The notes under the pieces were generated by a model. The model did not search any database and had not been told where the DNA came from. It saw nothing but the letters and a program-made list of their open reading frames with translations. A DNA stretch of 64,000 bases from Paenibacillus sp. FJAT-26967 (lineage in GTDB: Bacteria; Bacillota; Bacilli; Paenibacillales; NBRC-103111), in assembly GCF_001541095.1 (NCBI RefSeq), contig NZ_LMXH01000001.1:1638842-1702841 (forward strand), read 5' to 3'. A program made the translations under genes and the position numbers. This document shows, in pieces, positions 26,202-34,544 of the stretch (position 1 is the stretch's first letter; each line of letters opens with the position of its first letter).

Positions 26202-27200
26202 ATGGTTGATGTTATGTCTCAGAATGAAATTGATGCACTGCTGGCAGCTCTCTCATCGGGTGAAATGGATGCGGAGGAGCTCAAAAAAGAAGATACCCAG
26301 AAAAAAGTGCGGGTATATGATTTTAAAAGAGCCGTGCGTTTTTCCAAAGATCATATCCGAAGTCTCACAAGGATACATGAGAATTTTGCCCGGTACTTGA
26401 CCACGTACTTCTCGGCTCAGCTCAGGACGTTCGTACAAATTAGCGTGGTTCAAGTGGAACAACTGCCTTATGATGAGTTCATCCGTTCGATACCGAAGAT
26501 GACGATTCTAAACATTTTTGAAGCGGAGCCGCTTGAGGGCAGGATGGTTCTTGAGGTTCACCCGAACGTCGCTTATGCGATGCTCGACAGACTTCTTGGC
26601 GGTGTAGGTAACTCTCCTCAAAAGACCGGTGCCCTGACAGAAATCGAAACGATTGTCATGGAACGGATTTTCAGCCGAGCGTTTGAAAGTCTTCAAGAAG
26701 CATGGAAGACGATTATCGATCTGTCTCCTCGTTTAGAAGCACTGGAGACGAATCCGCAGTTCATGCAAATTGTTTCTCCAAATGAAACGATTGCGCTGAT
26801 ATCGCTCAGTACCAAAATAGGGGATACCACAGGGATGATCAATCTTTGTATCCCTCATGTTGTTATCGAACCTATCATGCCTCGCTTGTCCGTTCATCAT
26901 TGGTTTGTATCGCAGAAGAAAAACCGGGCTCCTGAAGAAATGGAAATTCTGCAGGAACGACTGACACAAGCGAAGCTGCCGATCATTACTGAGCTGGGAG
27001 AATCTCAGATTACGATTCATGAGTTTTTGAATCTTCAGCCAGGAGACGTTATTACACTAAACAAGCCTGTAAATGACCCGCTGCATATCAAAGTCGGCGA
27101 AAAATTGAAATTTACGGGAAGCGCCGGAACAGTTAAATCAAGAATGGCTGTTCAAATCGGTGAAATTGTACATGAAGGAGTAGAAGAAATTGACGAATAA
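26202..27200 (+). CDS. fliM: Flagellar motor switch protein FliM
   Basis: FliM is the CheY-P-binding C-ring protein. The N-terminal CheY-binding peptide is SQNEIDALLAAL. The middle domain, related to CheC, holds the FliG-binding GGxG loop in LLGGVGNSPQ. The C-terminal SpoA domain includes ITELGESQITIHEFLNLQPGDVITLNKPVNDPLHIKVGEKLKFTG. I chose ATG at 26202, 5 bases after AAAGGGGGTGA. Length 332 is the same as Bacillus. It overlaps fliY by 11 bp. Confidence 0.97.
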   Translation: MVDVMSQNEIDALLAALSSGEMDAEELKKEDTQKKVRVYDFKRAVRFSKDHIRSLTRIHENFARYLTTYFSAQLRTFVQISVVQVEQLPYDEFIRSIPKMTILNIFEAEPLEGRMVLEVHPNVAYAMLDRLLGGVGNSPQKTGALTEIETIVMERIFSRAFESLQEAWKTIIDLSPRLEALETNPQFMQIVSPNETIALISLSTKIGDTTGMINLCIPHVVIEPIMPRLSVHHWFVSQKKNRAPEEMEILQERLTQAKLPIITELGESQITIHEFLNLQPGDVITLNKPVNDPLHIKVGEKLKFTGSAGTVKSRMAVQIGEIVHEGVEEIDE

Positions 27201-28449
27201 TAAAGATTATTTGTCGCAGGAGGAAATTGACGCCCTGTTAAGACAGACTTCGGATGAGCGTTATGACGACGATCAAGCTGCTGCTCTTGCTCCGGTAATT
27301 GATGATTATCTGACTCCCCTGGAACAGGATGCATTAGGGGAAATCGGCAATATTACGTTTGGCAGTGCAGCGACAGCCCTCTCGACATTGCTTGGTAAGA
27401 AGGTAGACATCACGACACCTAAAGTATCGATCATCCTTAGAGATGAGTTAGTGAAAGAATTTCCACAGCCTCATGTAGCGGTCCATGTTAATTACGTAGA
27501 TGGTTTTCATGGTATTAATCTACTCGTCATCAAAACACGTGATGCACAAGTCATTGCCGATCTTATGATGGGTGGAGACGGACATGCGCCGAATGATGAG
27601 TTGACGGAAATTCATATTAGCGCTGTGCAGGAAGCCATGAATCAGATGATGGGATCATCGGCTACATCCATGTCCGCAATCTTTAATCGCTTCGTTAATA
27701 TTTCTCCTCCAGGAATAGATATTTTGAATCTGTCGAATGGAGAAGGAAAACTGCCGAACGAAGACGTATTTATAAAGATATCCTTCAGACTGACAATCGG
27801 AGATTTAATCGATTCGACTATTATGCAGCTGCTTCCGGTAGATTTCTCCAAAGAAATGGTAAGAACTTTGTTGGGCGGCTCTGAAGATTCATACAGTGAG
27901 GTTGCACCGACGATTGCCGAGGAAATTCCGGCTCCCGTGTATGAACAGCCTGCTGAAAGTACATATCAGGAGCCGCAGCAAGCACCTTATTCCAGTCCTT
28001 CTATGGGAGGAAATTCAATGCCGGTCAATCAGCCGCCCGTTCAACCGCCTTATTCCGAGCCGTATGTTCAGCAGCCTCAGCATAACGTTCCTCAAGGAGC
28101 GCCTGGCGGAGGAAGCATTAACCGCAATGTGAATGTGCAGCCGGTACAATTCTCCAATCTTCAGTCTGGCGGTTACGGTCAAGTGGATGACACTAACCTG
28201 AATCTGTTGCTGGATATTCCTTTAAAGGTAACTGTTGAACTTGGCAGAACTCAGAAGGTCATTAAAGACATTCTGGAATTGTCACAAGGCTCTATTATTG
28301 AACTGGATAAATTGGCGGGTGAACCGGTAGATATTCTAGTCAATAACAAACTCATTGCCAAAGGTGAAGTTGTCGTTATTGACGAGAACTTTGGAGTTCG
28401 TGTCACCGATATCGTCAGTCAGTGGGATCGCATTCAGAAAATACAATAA
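27190..28449 (+). CDS. fliY: Flagellar motor switch phosphatase FliY
   Basis: FliY is a FliN-type switch protein fused to a CheC-like CheY-P phosphatase. The N-terminal CheY-binding peptide is LSQEEIDALLRQ. There are two phosphatase helices: LGEIGNITFGSAATALSTLL and ISAVQEAMNQMMGSSATSMSA, both with the conserved E and N. The linker of about 80 residues is rich in Pro, Gln, Ser and Tyr. The C-terminal FliN/SpoA domain is LNLLLDIPLKVTVELGRTQKVIKDILELSQGSIIELDKLAGEPVDILVNNKLIAKGEVVVIDENFGVRV. TTG start follows GAAGGAGTAG. At 419 residues it is about 40 longer than Bacillus, through the linker. Confidence 0.97.
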   Translation: MTNNKDYLSQEEIDALLRQTSDERYDDDQAAALAPVIDDYLTPLEQDALGEIGNITFGSAATALSTLLGKKVDITTPKVSIILRDELVKEFPQPHVAVHVNYVDGFHGINLLVIKTRDAQVIADLMMGGDGHAPNDELTEIHISAVQEAMNQMMGSSATSMSAIFNRFVNISPPGIDILNLSNGEGKLPNEDVFIKISFRLTIGDLIDSTIMQLLPVDFSKEMVRTLLGGSEDSYSEVAPTIAEEIPAPVYEQPAESTYQEPQQAPYSSPSMGGNSMPVNQPPVQPPYSEPYVQQPQHNVPQGAPGGGSINRNVNVQPVQFSNLQSGGYGQVDDTNLNLLLDIPLKVTVELGRTQKVIKDILELSQGSIIELDKLAGEPVDILVNNKLIAKGEVVVIDENFGVRVTDIVSQWDRIQKIQ

Positions 28450-28476
28450 TCATTATCCTAGGAGGACTATTTTAAC

Positions 28477-28839
28477 ATGGCTAACCGAATTCTGATTGTG
28501 GACGATGCAGCATTTATGAGAATGATGATTCGCGATATTTTGAGCAAAAATGGCTACGAGGTAGTAGGAGAAGGCAATGATGGCGTCCAAGCTGTCGAGA
28601 AGTTTAAAGAACTGCGCCCTGACCTGGTGACAATGGATATTACAATGCCGGAGATGGACGGAATTAATGCTTTGAAGGAAATTAAGAAGATTGATCCTAA
28701 TGCTAAGGTCATTATGTGCTCAGCGATGGGCCAGCAAGCAATGGTTATTGATGCCATTCAAGCAGGTGCTAAAGATTTTATCGTGAAACCTTTCCAGGCT
28801 GACCGTGTAATCGAAGCTATCAAGAAGACGCTGGGCTAA
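28477..28839 (+). CDS. cheY: Chemotaxis response regulator CheY
   Basis: This is a stand-alone receiver domain of 120 residues. The acidic pair D9-D10, phospho-acceptor D54 (VTMDITMPEMDG), the switch Thr/Ser region MCSAMGQQ, and the KPF lysine in DFIVKPF are all present. CheY-P binds FliM/FliY; in Bacillus this promotes counterclockwise rotation. CCTAGGAGGAC precedes the ATG. It follows fliY, its own phosphatase. Confidence 0.98.
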   Translation: MANRILIVDDAAFMRMMIRDILSKNGYEVVGEGNDGVQAVEKFKELRPDLVTMDITMPEMDGINALKEIKKIDPNAKVIMCSAMGQQAMVIDAIQAGAKDFIVKPFQADRVIEAIKKTLG

Positions 28840-28872
28840 GCGGAGGTTTTAAAAAGGAAAGGAATGTGAAGT

Positions 28873-29508
28873 TTGAAGAAAAAGGCAGGTAAGCTGCTTC
28901 TGGTAACGGCAGGTCTGTTGGTACAGCTGCCGTTCTGGTCTGCCGTGTGTTACGGCAATCCTGGACCCGGATTTCAATCTGGGCAAGGAACGCCAGGTAA
29001 CGGAGCTATTGATTCGGTTCTGATGATAGGGAAGGTCATTTTCTTCCTTATCCTTATCATCGGTCTTTTTTACGGTATTATGAAGGTGTTGTCCAAAAAA
29101 AACAGCCTTCGTCCTCATCGTACAATGCAGTCGCTCGGAGGGGTACCGCTGGGTCAGAACAAATCCATTCAAGTCGTTGAAATCGGAAACGCCCTGTATG
29201 TAGTAGGGGTAGGGGATAACATTCAACTGCTTGAGAAAATTGCAGACCCTGTGGAAGCTGCTCAATTAAAAGATAAAATAACCGCTCAAACCCAATCCGC
29301 AATGGATTTCGTCCCGGTAGGCAAAATATTCGATAAAATCAGGCGAAAGCCAAGTGCAGGGACTGTAGAGGAAGAAGAGCTTACGCCGACATTCCAGCAA
29401 GTTTTTCATGATAAACTGCAGCAGGCGACCAAGCGCAACAAGCATGTAGAAGAATGGCTGCAGGAAGAAAATGAACAAGAACGGTTGAAATCAAATGAGC
29501 ACAAATAA
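28873..29508 (+). CDS. fliO: Flagellar export protein FliO (FliZ)
   Basis: FliO helps assemble the FliP ring of the export gate. The 211-residue protein has a cleavable signal peptide (KKKAGKLLLVTAGLLVQLPFWSAVCYG) and one more membrane segment near residues 53-73 (MIGKVIFFLILIIGLFYGIM). The cytoplasmic domain includes MQSLGGVPLGQNKSIQVVEIGNALYVVGVGDNIQLLEKI. The C-terminus is charged. TTG start follows AAAGGAATGTG. It overlaps fliP by 14 bp. Confidence 0.9.
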   Translation: MKKKAGKLLLVTAGLLVQLPFWSAVCYGNPGPGFQSGQGTPGNGAIDSVLMIGKVIFFLILIIGLFYGIMKVLSKKNSLRPHRTMQSLGGVPLGQNKSIQVVEIGNALYVVGVGDNIQLLEKIADPVEAAQLKDKITAQTQSAMDFVPVGKIFDKIRRKPSAGTVEEEELTPTFQQVFHDKLQQATKRNKHVEEWLQEENEQERLKSNEHK

Positions 29509-30268
29509 AAGACTGGCCATACTGTTTGCAGCTGTATTCCTGCTCTTGGGTTATTCAGGCGATACCGCGTTCGCTGCTCCGAATGGTAATTTGATCCCCG
29601 GACTCAATGTGAATATTGATGCGGGAAGCGGGACAACGGGGGCATCCAATACCATTACAGTCATCTTATTGCTGACCGTCCTGAGTTTGGCGCCGTCGTT
29701 CCTTATCTTAATGACGAGCTTTACGCGAATCGTAATCGTAATGGGTTTTGTCCGAACATCTCTTGGAACACAGCAAATGCCTCCGAATCAGGTGCTGATC
29801 GGGTTGAGTTTGTTCTTGACCCTATTCATCATGTCGCCGACTCTGGGTCAAATCAACGATACGGCGCTTCAGCCTTTTTTGAAAGGTGAAATGAATCAGA
29901 CAGCTGCTCTGCAGCAAGCCTCACTTCCTGTTAAGGAATTTATGTGGAAACACACGAGGCCTAAAGATTTAAAGCTGTTTTTGGACTATACAAAAGCGGA
30001 TGCACCAACCGGATACGAGGACACTCCATTAACAGCACTCGTGCCGGCCTTTGCGATCAGTGAGCTTAAAACGGCCTTTCAAATGGGATTTATGATCTTT
30101 ATTCCCTTCCTGGTCATCGACATGATTATTGCAAGTGCCTTAATGGCCATGGGGATGATGATGCTGCCGCCTGTCATGATATCGCTGCCGTTTAAGATAT
30201 TGCTGTTTATTCTGGTGGACGGATGGTACCTTGTCGTCAAGTCGCTGCTACTCAGCTACAGTACATGA
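29495..30268 (+). CDS. fliP: Flagellar export gate protein FliP
   Basis: FliP forms the pentameric core of the export gate. It has a signal peptide (about residues 1-27, ending FAAPN). Hydrophobic segments follow: VILLLTVLSLAPSFLILMTSFTRIVIVMGFVR, VLIGLSLFLTLFIMSPT, and the C-terminal pair. The family signature ALVPAFAISELKTAFQMGFMIFIPFLVIDMIIASALMAMGMMMLPP is clear. Length 257. Confidence 0.98.
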   Translation: MSTNKRLAILFAAVFLLLGYSGDTAFAAPNGNLIPGLNVNIDAGSGTTGASNTITVILLLTVLSLAPSFLILMTSFTRIVIVMGFVRTSLGTQQMPPNQVLIGLSLFLTLFIMSPTLGQINDTALQPFLKGEMNQTAALQQASLPVKEFMWKHTRPKDLKLFLDYTKADAPTGYEDTPLTALVPAFAISELKTAFQMGFMIFIPFLVIDMIIASALMAMGMMMLPPVMISLPFKILLFILVDGWYLVVKSLLLSYST

Positions 30269-30293
30269 ACGCAGAAGCAGGAGGTCACTTAAC

Positions 30294-30563
30294 ATGAATG
30301 CCGAATTTGTCATCAAGCTGGCCGGCGAAGCGGTCTATACGGTACTGAAGGCTAGCGCACCCATACTTATTATCGCCCTTGTCGTGGGTCTGGCGATCAG
30401 TATTTTCCAAGCAACTACACAGATTCAGGAGCAGACACTTGCCTTTGTTCCCAAGATCGTTGCCGTGCTTCTGGCTGTGCTTGTGTTTGGTCCGTGGATG
30501 CTCAACACGCTGGTGGATTATACCTTTAATTTACTTAATAATCTGCACCAATATATCGGGTAG
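30294..30563 (+). CDS. fliQ: Flagellar export gate protein FliQ
   Basis: FliQ wraps the FliP/FliR core. The 89-residue protein has two membrane hairpins (VLKASAPILIIALVVGLAISIFQATTQIQEQTLAFVPKIVAVLLAVLVFGPWML). ATG at 30294 lies 8 bases after AGGAGGTC. An in-frame extension back to 30231 overlaps fliP and is rejected. Confidence 0.96.
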   Translation: MNAEFVIKLAGEAVYTVLKASAPILIIALVVGLAISIFQATTQIQEQTLAFVPKIVAVLLAVLVFGPWMLNTLVDYTFNLLNNLHQYIG

Positions 30564-30571
30564 GCGACAAT

Positions 30572-31369
30572 ATGGAGCTGTTCGTCCAACTTTTACCTAA
30601 CGCTATGTTGATATTTTGTCGAATGACCTCATTCTTTGTCGTGGTTCCGTTGTTTTCATCTAAAAATGTGCCGAATGTTTTTAAAATAGGTCTGGCGTTA
30701 TTTTTAACTTTGATCGTTACGGCAACGCAGGGAACGACTCAACTGGTGGTCATGGACGCACAATTTGTGCTTTTGATCATAAGAGAAATTCTGGTGGGCA
30801 TTACACTCGGTTTTATCGCTTATATGTTTTTTACAGCGGTTCAGATCGCAGGTTCATTTATTGATGTTCAGATCGGCCTTGGCATAGCGAACGTTCTGGA
30901 TCCAATGACAGGAACGTCCGTACCTATACTTGGTAATTTAAAGTACATGGTTGCCATCCTGCTGCTGCTCAGCTTTAACGGGCATCATTTTCTGATACAA
31001 GGCATCATGAACAGTTACGAATGGATTCCGCTATCCAATGAGATGTTTGCTCAAGTCTATAACGGTCAAATTTCAGAATTTATGATCCGGACTTTCTTTA
31101 CGATGTTCGCGCTTTCGATGCAGCTCGCAGCACCTATTGTTGCCGCTATGTTCCTGACCGACTTGGGACTTGGCCTGCTGACGAGGGTAGCCCCCCAGTT
31201 TAATATATTCGTCATCGGGGTTCCGCTGAAGCTTATGGTGGGTTTCCTGCTGATAGCACTGTTAATGCCAGAACTATTAGGGTTGTTCCATGGATTATAC
31301 GACCGGATGTTTGCCGCTATGCAGAAATTTCTTAACATCGTCGCCGGCGGGCCGGTAGAAGGATCTTAG
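30572..31369 (+). CDS. fliR: Flagellar export gate protein FliR
   Basis: FliR completes the FliP5-Q4-R1 gate. The 265-residue protein has about six membrane segments. Family blocks include MTSFFVVVPLFSSKNVPNVFKIGLALFLTLIV, GFIAYMFFTAVQIAGSFIDVQIGLGIANVLDP and FLTDLGLGLLTRVAPQFNIFVIGVPLKLMVGF. It starts 8 bp after fliQ and lies 20 bp before flhB. Confidence 0.97.
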   Translation: MELFVQLLPNAMLIFCRMTSFFVVVPLFSSKNVPNVFKIGLALFLTLIVTATQGTTQLVVMDAQFVLLIIREILVGITLGFIAYMFFTAVQIAGSFIDVQIGLGIANVLDPMTGTSVPILGNLKYMVAILLLLSFNGHHFLIQGIMNSYEWIPLSNEMFAQVYNGQISEFMIRTFFTMFALSMQLAAPIVAAMFLTDLGLGLLTRVAPQFNIFVIGVPLKLMVGFLLIALLMPELLGLFHGLYDRMFAAMQKFLNIVAGGPVEGS

Positions 31370-31389
31370 CTTGTACGAGAAAGGAAAAG

Positions 31390-32493
31390 ATGTTTATGGA
31401 ATCGCTTAGGTTGAAGCTAGATTTACAGTTGTTCTCGCAAGAGAAAACTGAACCGGCGACACCCAAAAAACGCCAAGACTCCCGTAAAAAAGGCCAGGTG
31501 GCCAAGAGTATGGAACTGCCGGCGGCGTTTATCCTGTTCTTCTCGTTCTTGTCCTTCTACATGATCGGCGGGTTTATGAAAGAAAAACTGGTTGATTTGT
31601 TTACCGGTTCACTGAGGCACGATTTATTAATGGATGTCACCATGTCTAACATACAAATTCTCTCTTACCGGATACTCGTACAGTTCTTAATCCTGCTGGC
31701 TCCTATTTTAATATTAACCATGGTGATTGCATTAGCTGCCAACTACATGCAGATCGGTTTTCTGCTGACAGGCGATCCGCTTAAGATGAAGCTGAACAAG
31801 ATTAATCCCATTGAAGGCTTTAAAAAGATTTTCTCGATGCGTTCCTTTATTGATTTTCTGAAATCCATTCTAAAGATTGTCATTATCGGAGTCGTCGTTT
31901 ACTTGACCCTATGGGGCGAGAAAGAAAAACTCCTCGCACTGAGTCATGTGCCGCTGGAAAAGGCACTTCAATATGTATGGTCTATGACACTTTCGCTTGG
32001 CATCACAATCGCCATTATTCTAGTGGTGCTTGCCGTATTTGATTATTTATACCAACGCTATGAATTTGAAAAAAGCATTCGTATGTCCAAACAGGATATC
32101 AAAGATGAGTACAAAAAGACGGAAGGGGATCCCTTCATTAAAGGCAAAATCCGTGAGAAGCAGCGCAGAATGGCTATGCAGCGGATGATGCAGGAAATAC
32201 CCAAAGCGGACGTCATTATTACGAACCCGACGCATTATGCCGTTGCAATAAGATATGATGCGGCCAACATGCAGGCGCCGACTGTGGTTGCCAAGGGAAC
32301 CGATTTCGTAGCGCTGAAGATTAGAGAAATTGCTAAAGAACATGGCATTTTAATTATGGAAAACAAGCCGCTCGCACGAGCTCTGCATGCTCAGGTCGAA
32401 CTGGAAGAAGCGATACCCGGGGATCTGTTCCAGGCGGTAGCTGAAGTGCTGGCATATGTATACAAAATAAAGGGTCGAACTAAGAGAGTTTAA
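31390..32493 (+). CDS. flhB: Flagellar export specificity-switch protein FlhB
   Basis: FlhB gates the export channel and switches from hook to filament substrates after self-cleavage. The N-terminus has the typical LDLQLFSQEKTEPATPKKRQDSRKKGQVAKS. Four membrane segments follow, then the cytoplasmic domain. The autocleavage NPTH is at residues 279-282, followed by YAVAIRYD. The C-terminal half is the paralogue of the small YlqH at 1056-1412. Start is ATG at 31390 or 31396; AAAGGA is at 31380-31385, so either is possible. Length 367. Confidence 0.97.
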   Translation: MFMESLRLKLDLQLFSQEKTEPATPKKRQDSRKKGQVAKSMELPAAFILFFSFLSFYMIGGFMKEKLVDLFTGSLRHDLLMDVTMSNIQILSYRILVQFLILLAPILILTMVIALAANYMQIGFLLTGDPLKMKLNKINPIEGFKKIFSMRSFIDFLKSILKIVIIGVVVYLTLWGEKEKLLALSHVPLEKALQYVWSMTLSLGITIAIILVVLAVFDYLYQRYEFEKSIRMSKQDIKDEYKKTEGDPFIKGKIREKQRRMAMQRMMQEIPKADVIITNPTHYAVAIRYDAANMQAPTVVAKGTDFVALKIREIAKEHGILIMENKPLARALHAQVELEEAIPGDLFQAVAEVLAYVYKIKGRTKRV

Positions 32494-32510
32494 GAAAGGA
32501 GGAGCCGTTC

Positions 32511-34544
32511 ATGAAAGCAAAAGATTTAGTTGTGCTGATTGGGATTATCGGAATCGTATTGATGATGGTTATTCCCATCCCGATCGTTCTGCTGGATTTT
32601 TTACTCATTATTAACATTACCATCTCGGTAATGATCGTGCTTGTCGGCATGAACACGCAAGAGGCACTCCAGTTCTCCGTGTTTCCGTCCTTGCTGCTCG
32701 TAACCACCCTGTTTCGTCTCGCATTGAACGTCTCCACGTCCCGAAATATTCTGGCACATGCGGAAGCAGGGGAAGTAGTTGAGACGTTCGGAAACTTTGT
32801 TGCGGCCGGCAACATTGTGGTCGGTTTCATCGTGTTCCTCATTCTGGTTATCGTACAATTCATCGTAATCACGAAAGGTTCCGAGCGGGTAGCTGAAGTA
32901 GCGGCACGGTTCACACTCGATGCGATGCCGGGTAAACAGATGAGCATTGATGCCGATCTTAACGCGGGCATGATTAATGAACAGCAGGCAAGAGACAGGC
33001 GCCGCAAAGTAGAGCGGGAATCCGATTTCTACGGAGCTATGGATGGCGCGAGTAAATTTGTTAAGGGAGATGCCATCGCAGGTATCATTATCCTGCTTAT
33101 TAATCTCATCGGCGGGTTCATCATCGGAATGACCATGAAGGACATGTCTTTCGGGGATGCGGCCGCTACCTACTCTATCTTGACCATCGGCGACGGTCTG
33201 GTCAGTCAGATTCCGGCGCTCCTTATTTCGACAGCAGCAGGTATCATCGTAACCAGAGCTTCCTCGGAAGGTACATTCAGTAACGATATCATGTCCCAGT
33301 TGACAGCCTATCCGAAGCTTCTCTACATAGCCGCCGGAACCGTCGGCTTTCTCGGAATCTTCACTCCGATTCATTGGTTTACAACGTTGCCGATCTCGGC
33401 CGTGCTTATATTTGCCGCTTTGAAAATGCAGAAAAATCTTAACCGCAAACAGGTTGAAGAAGAGCAAATGGTGGAGGAGCAGCAGATTGAGGAAGTCCGT
33501 AGTCCGGAAAGCGTTATTAGCCTCCTTCAAGTAGACCCGATTGAGTTCGAATTCGGGTACGGGCTTATACCGCTGGCGGATACGCAGCAGGGAGGAGATT
33601 TACTCGACCGTATTATCCTGATCCGGAGACAATGCGCGCTTGAGCTTGGAATCGTAGTACCGGTTATTCGGATCCGGGATAACATTCAGCTGAGGCCCAA
33701 CGAGTATATCATCAAAATTAAAGGCAATACCGTTGCGGGCGGCGAATTGCTGCTTAACCACTATTTGGCGATGAGCCCCGGATATGACGATGATTCGGTG
33801 ACGGGCATCGAAACAACGGAGCCTGCTTTTGGACTTCCCGCATTATGGATTGATGAAGTCACCAAAGAGCGCGCCGAGCTATCCGGTTATACGGTTGTGG
33901 ATCCGCCTTCCGTGGTTGCTACGCATCTCACAGAAATTATTAAGAAACATGCACATGAACTTCTTGGACGCCAGGAAACGAAGCTGCTCATCGACAATGT
34001 GCGCGAAACGTATCCGGCTCTGGTCGATGACCTTATTCCGAATGTTCTGGCGATCGGGGATATCCAGAAGGTACTAGTGAAGCTGCTGAAGGAGAAAATT
34101 TCAGTCCGGGATCTGGTTACTATTCTGGAGACACTGGCCGACTACGGAACCTATTCCAAAGATCATGACATACTGACCGAGTATGTCAGACAAGCCTTGT
34201 CAAGACAAATCACCCAGCAATACACGTCCCAGGAAGAATCGCTTCGTGTCATTACGGTAGGTCCGGGATTAGAGAAGAAAATTGCGGAATCGGTTCAACA
34301 GACTGACCAAGGTTCTTACCTCGCAATTGATCCTACATCTTCACAGATGATCTATCATAAATTGGGGGAACAAGTCAGTAAAATGGTCCAGTCAGGCCAT
34401 CAGCCGGTTATTCTGGCGTCTCCGACGATCCGTATGTATCTCCGCCAGCTGCTTGAGCGGACCATGCAGGACATCCCGGTTCTTTCTTACAGTGAATTAG
34501 AGCCGAATGTAGAAATTCAAAGCATGGGGGTTGTTAACCTATGA
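32511..34544 (+). CDS. flhA: Flagellar export platform protein FlhA
   Basis: FlhA is the nonameric export platform. The N-terminal membrane half (about eight segments) includes the FHIPEP signature TLFRLALNVSTSRNIL and the charged loop TLDAMPGKQMSIDADLNAGMINEQQARDRR. The cytoplasmic half from about residue 330 binds chaperones and substrates. AAAGGAGGAGCC precedes the ATG. Length 677 equals Bacillus. It overlaps flhF by ATGA. Confidence 0.98.
   Translation: MKAKDLVVLIGIIGIVLMMVIPIPIVLLDFLLIINITISVMIVLVGMNTQEALQFSVFPSLLLVTTLFRLALNVSTSRNILAHAEAGEVVETFGNFVAAGNIVVGFIVFLILVIVQFIVITKGSERVAEVAARFTLDAMPGKQMSIDADLNAGMINEQQARDRRRKVERESDFYGAMDGASKFVKGDAIAGIIILLINLIGGFIIGMTMKDMSFGDAAATYSILTIGDGLVSQIPALLISTAAGIIVTRASSEGTFSNDIMSQLTAYPKLLYIAAGTVGFLGIFTPIHWFTTLPISAVLIFAALKMQKNLNRKQVEEEQMVEEQQIEEVRSPESVISLLQVDPIEFEFGYGLIPLADTQQGGDLLDRIILIRRQCALELGIVVPVIRIRDNIQLRPNEYIIKIKGNTVAGGELLLNHYLAMSPGYDDDSVTGIETTEPAFGLPALWIDEVTKERAELSGYTVVDPPSVVATHLTEIIKKHAHELLGRQETKLLIDNVRETYPALVDDLIPNVLAIGDIQKVLVKLLKEKISVRDLVTILETLADYGTYSKDHDILTEYVRQALSRQITQQYTSQEESLRVITVGPGLEKKIAESVQQTDQGSYLAIDPTSSQMIYHKLGEQVSKMVQSGHQPVILASPTIRMYLRQLLERTMQDIPVLSYSELEPNVEIQSMGVVNL

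Noticed and set aside
32601-33530. 309-codon frame antisense to flhA
   Set aside because: Shadow of a conserved membrane-protein gene; composition is His, Arg and Asp rich.
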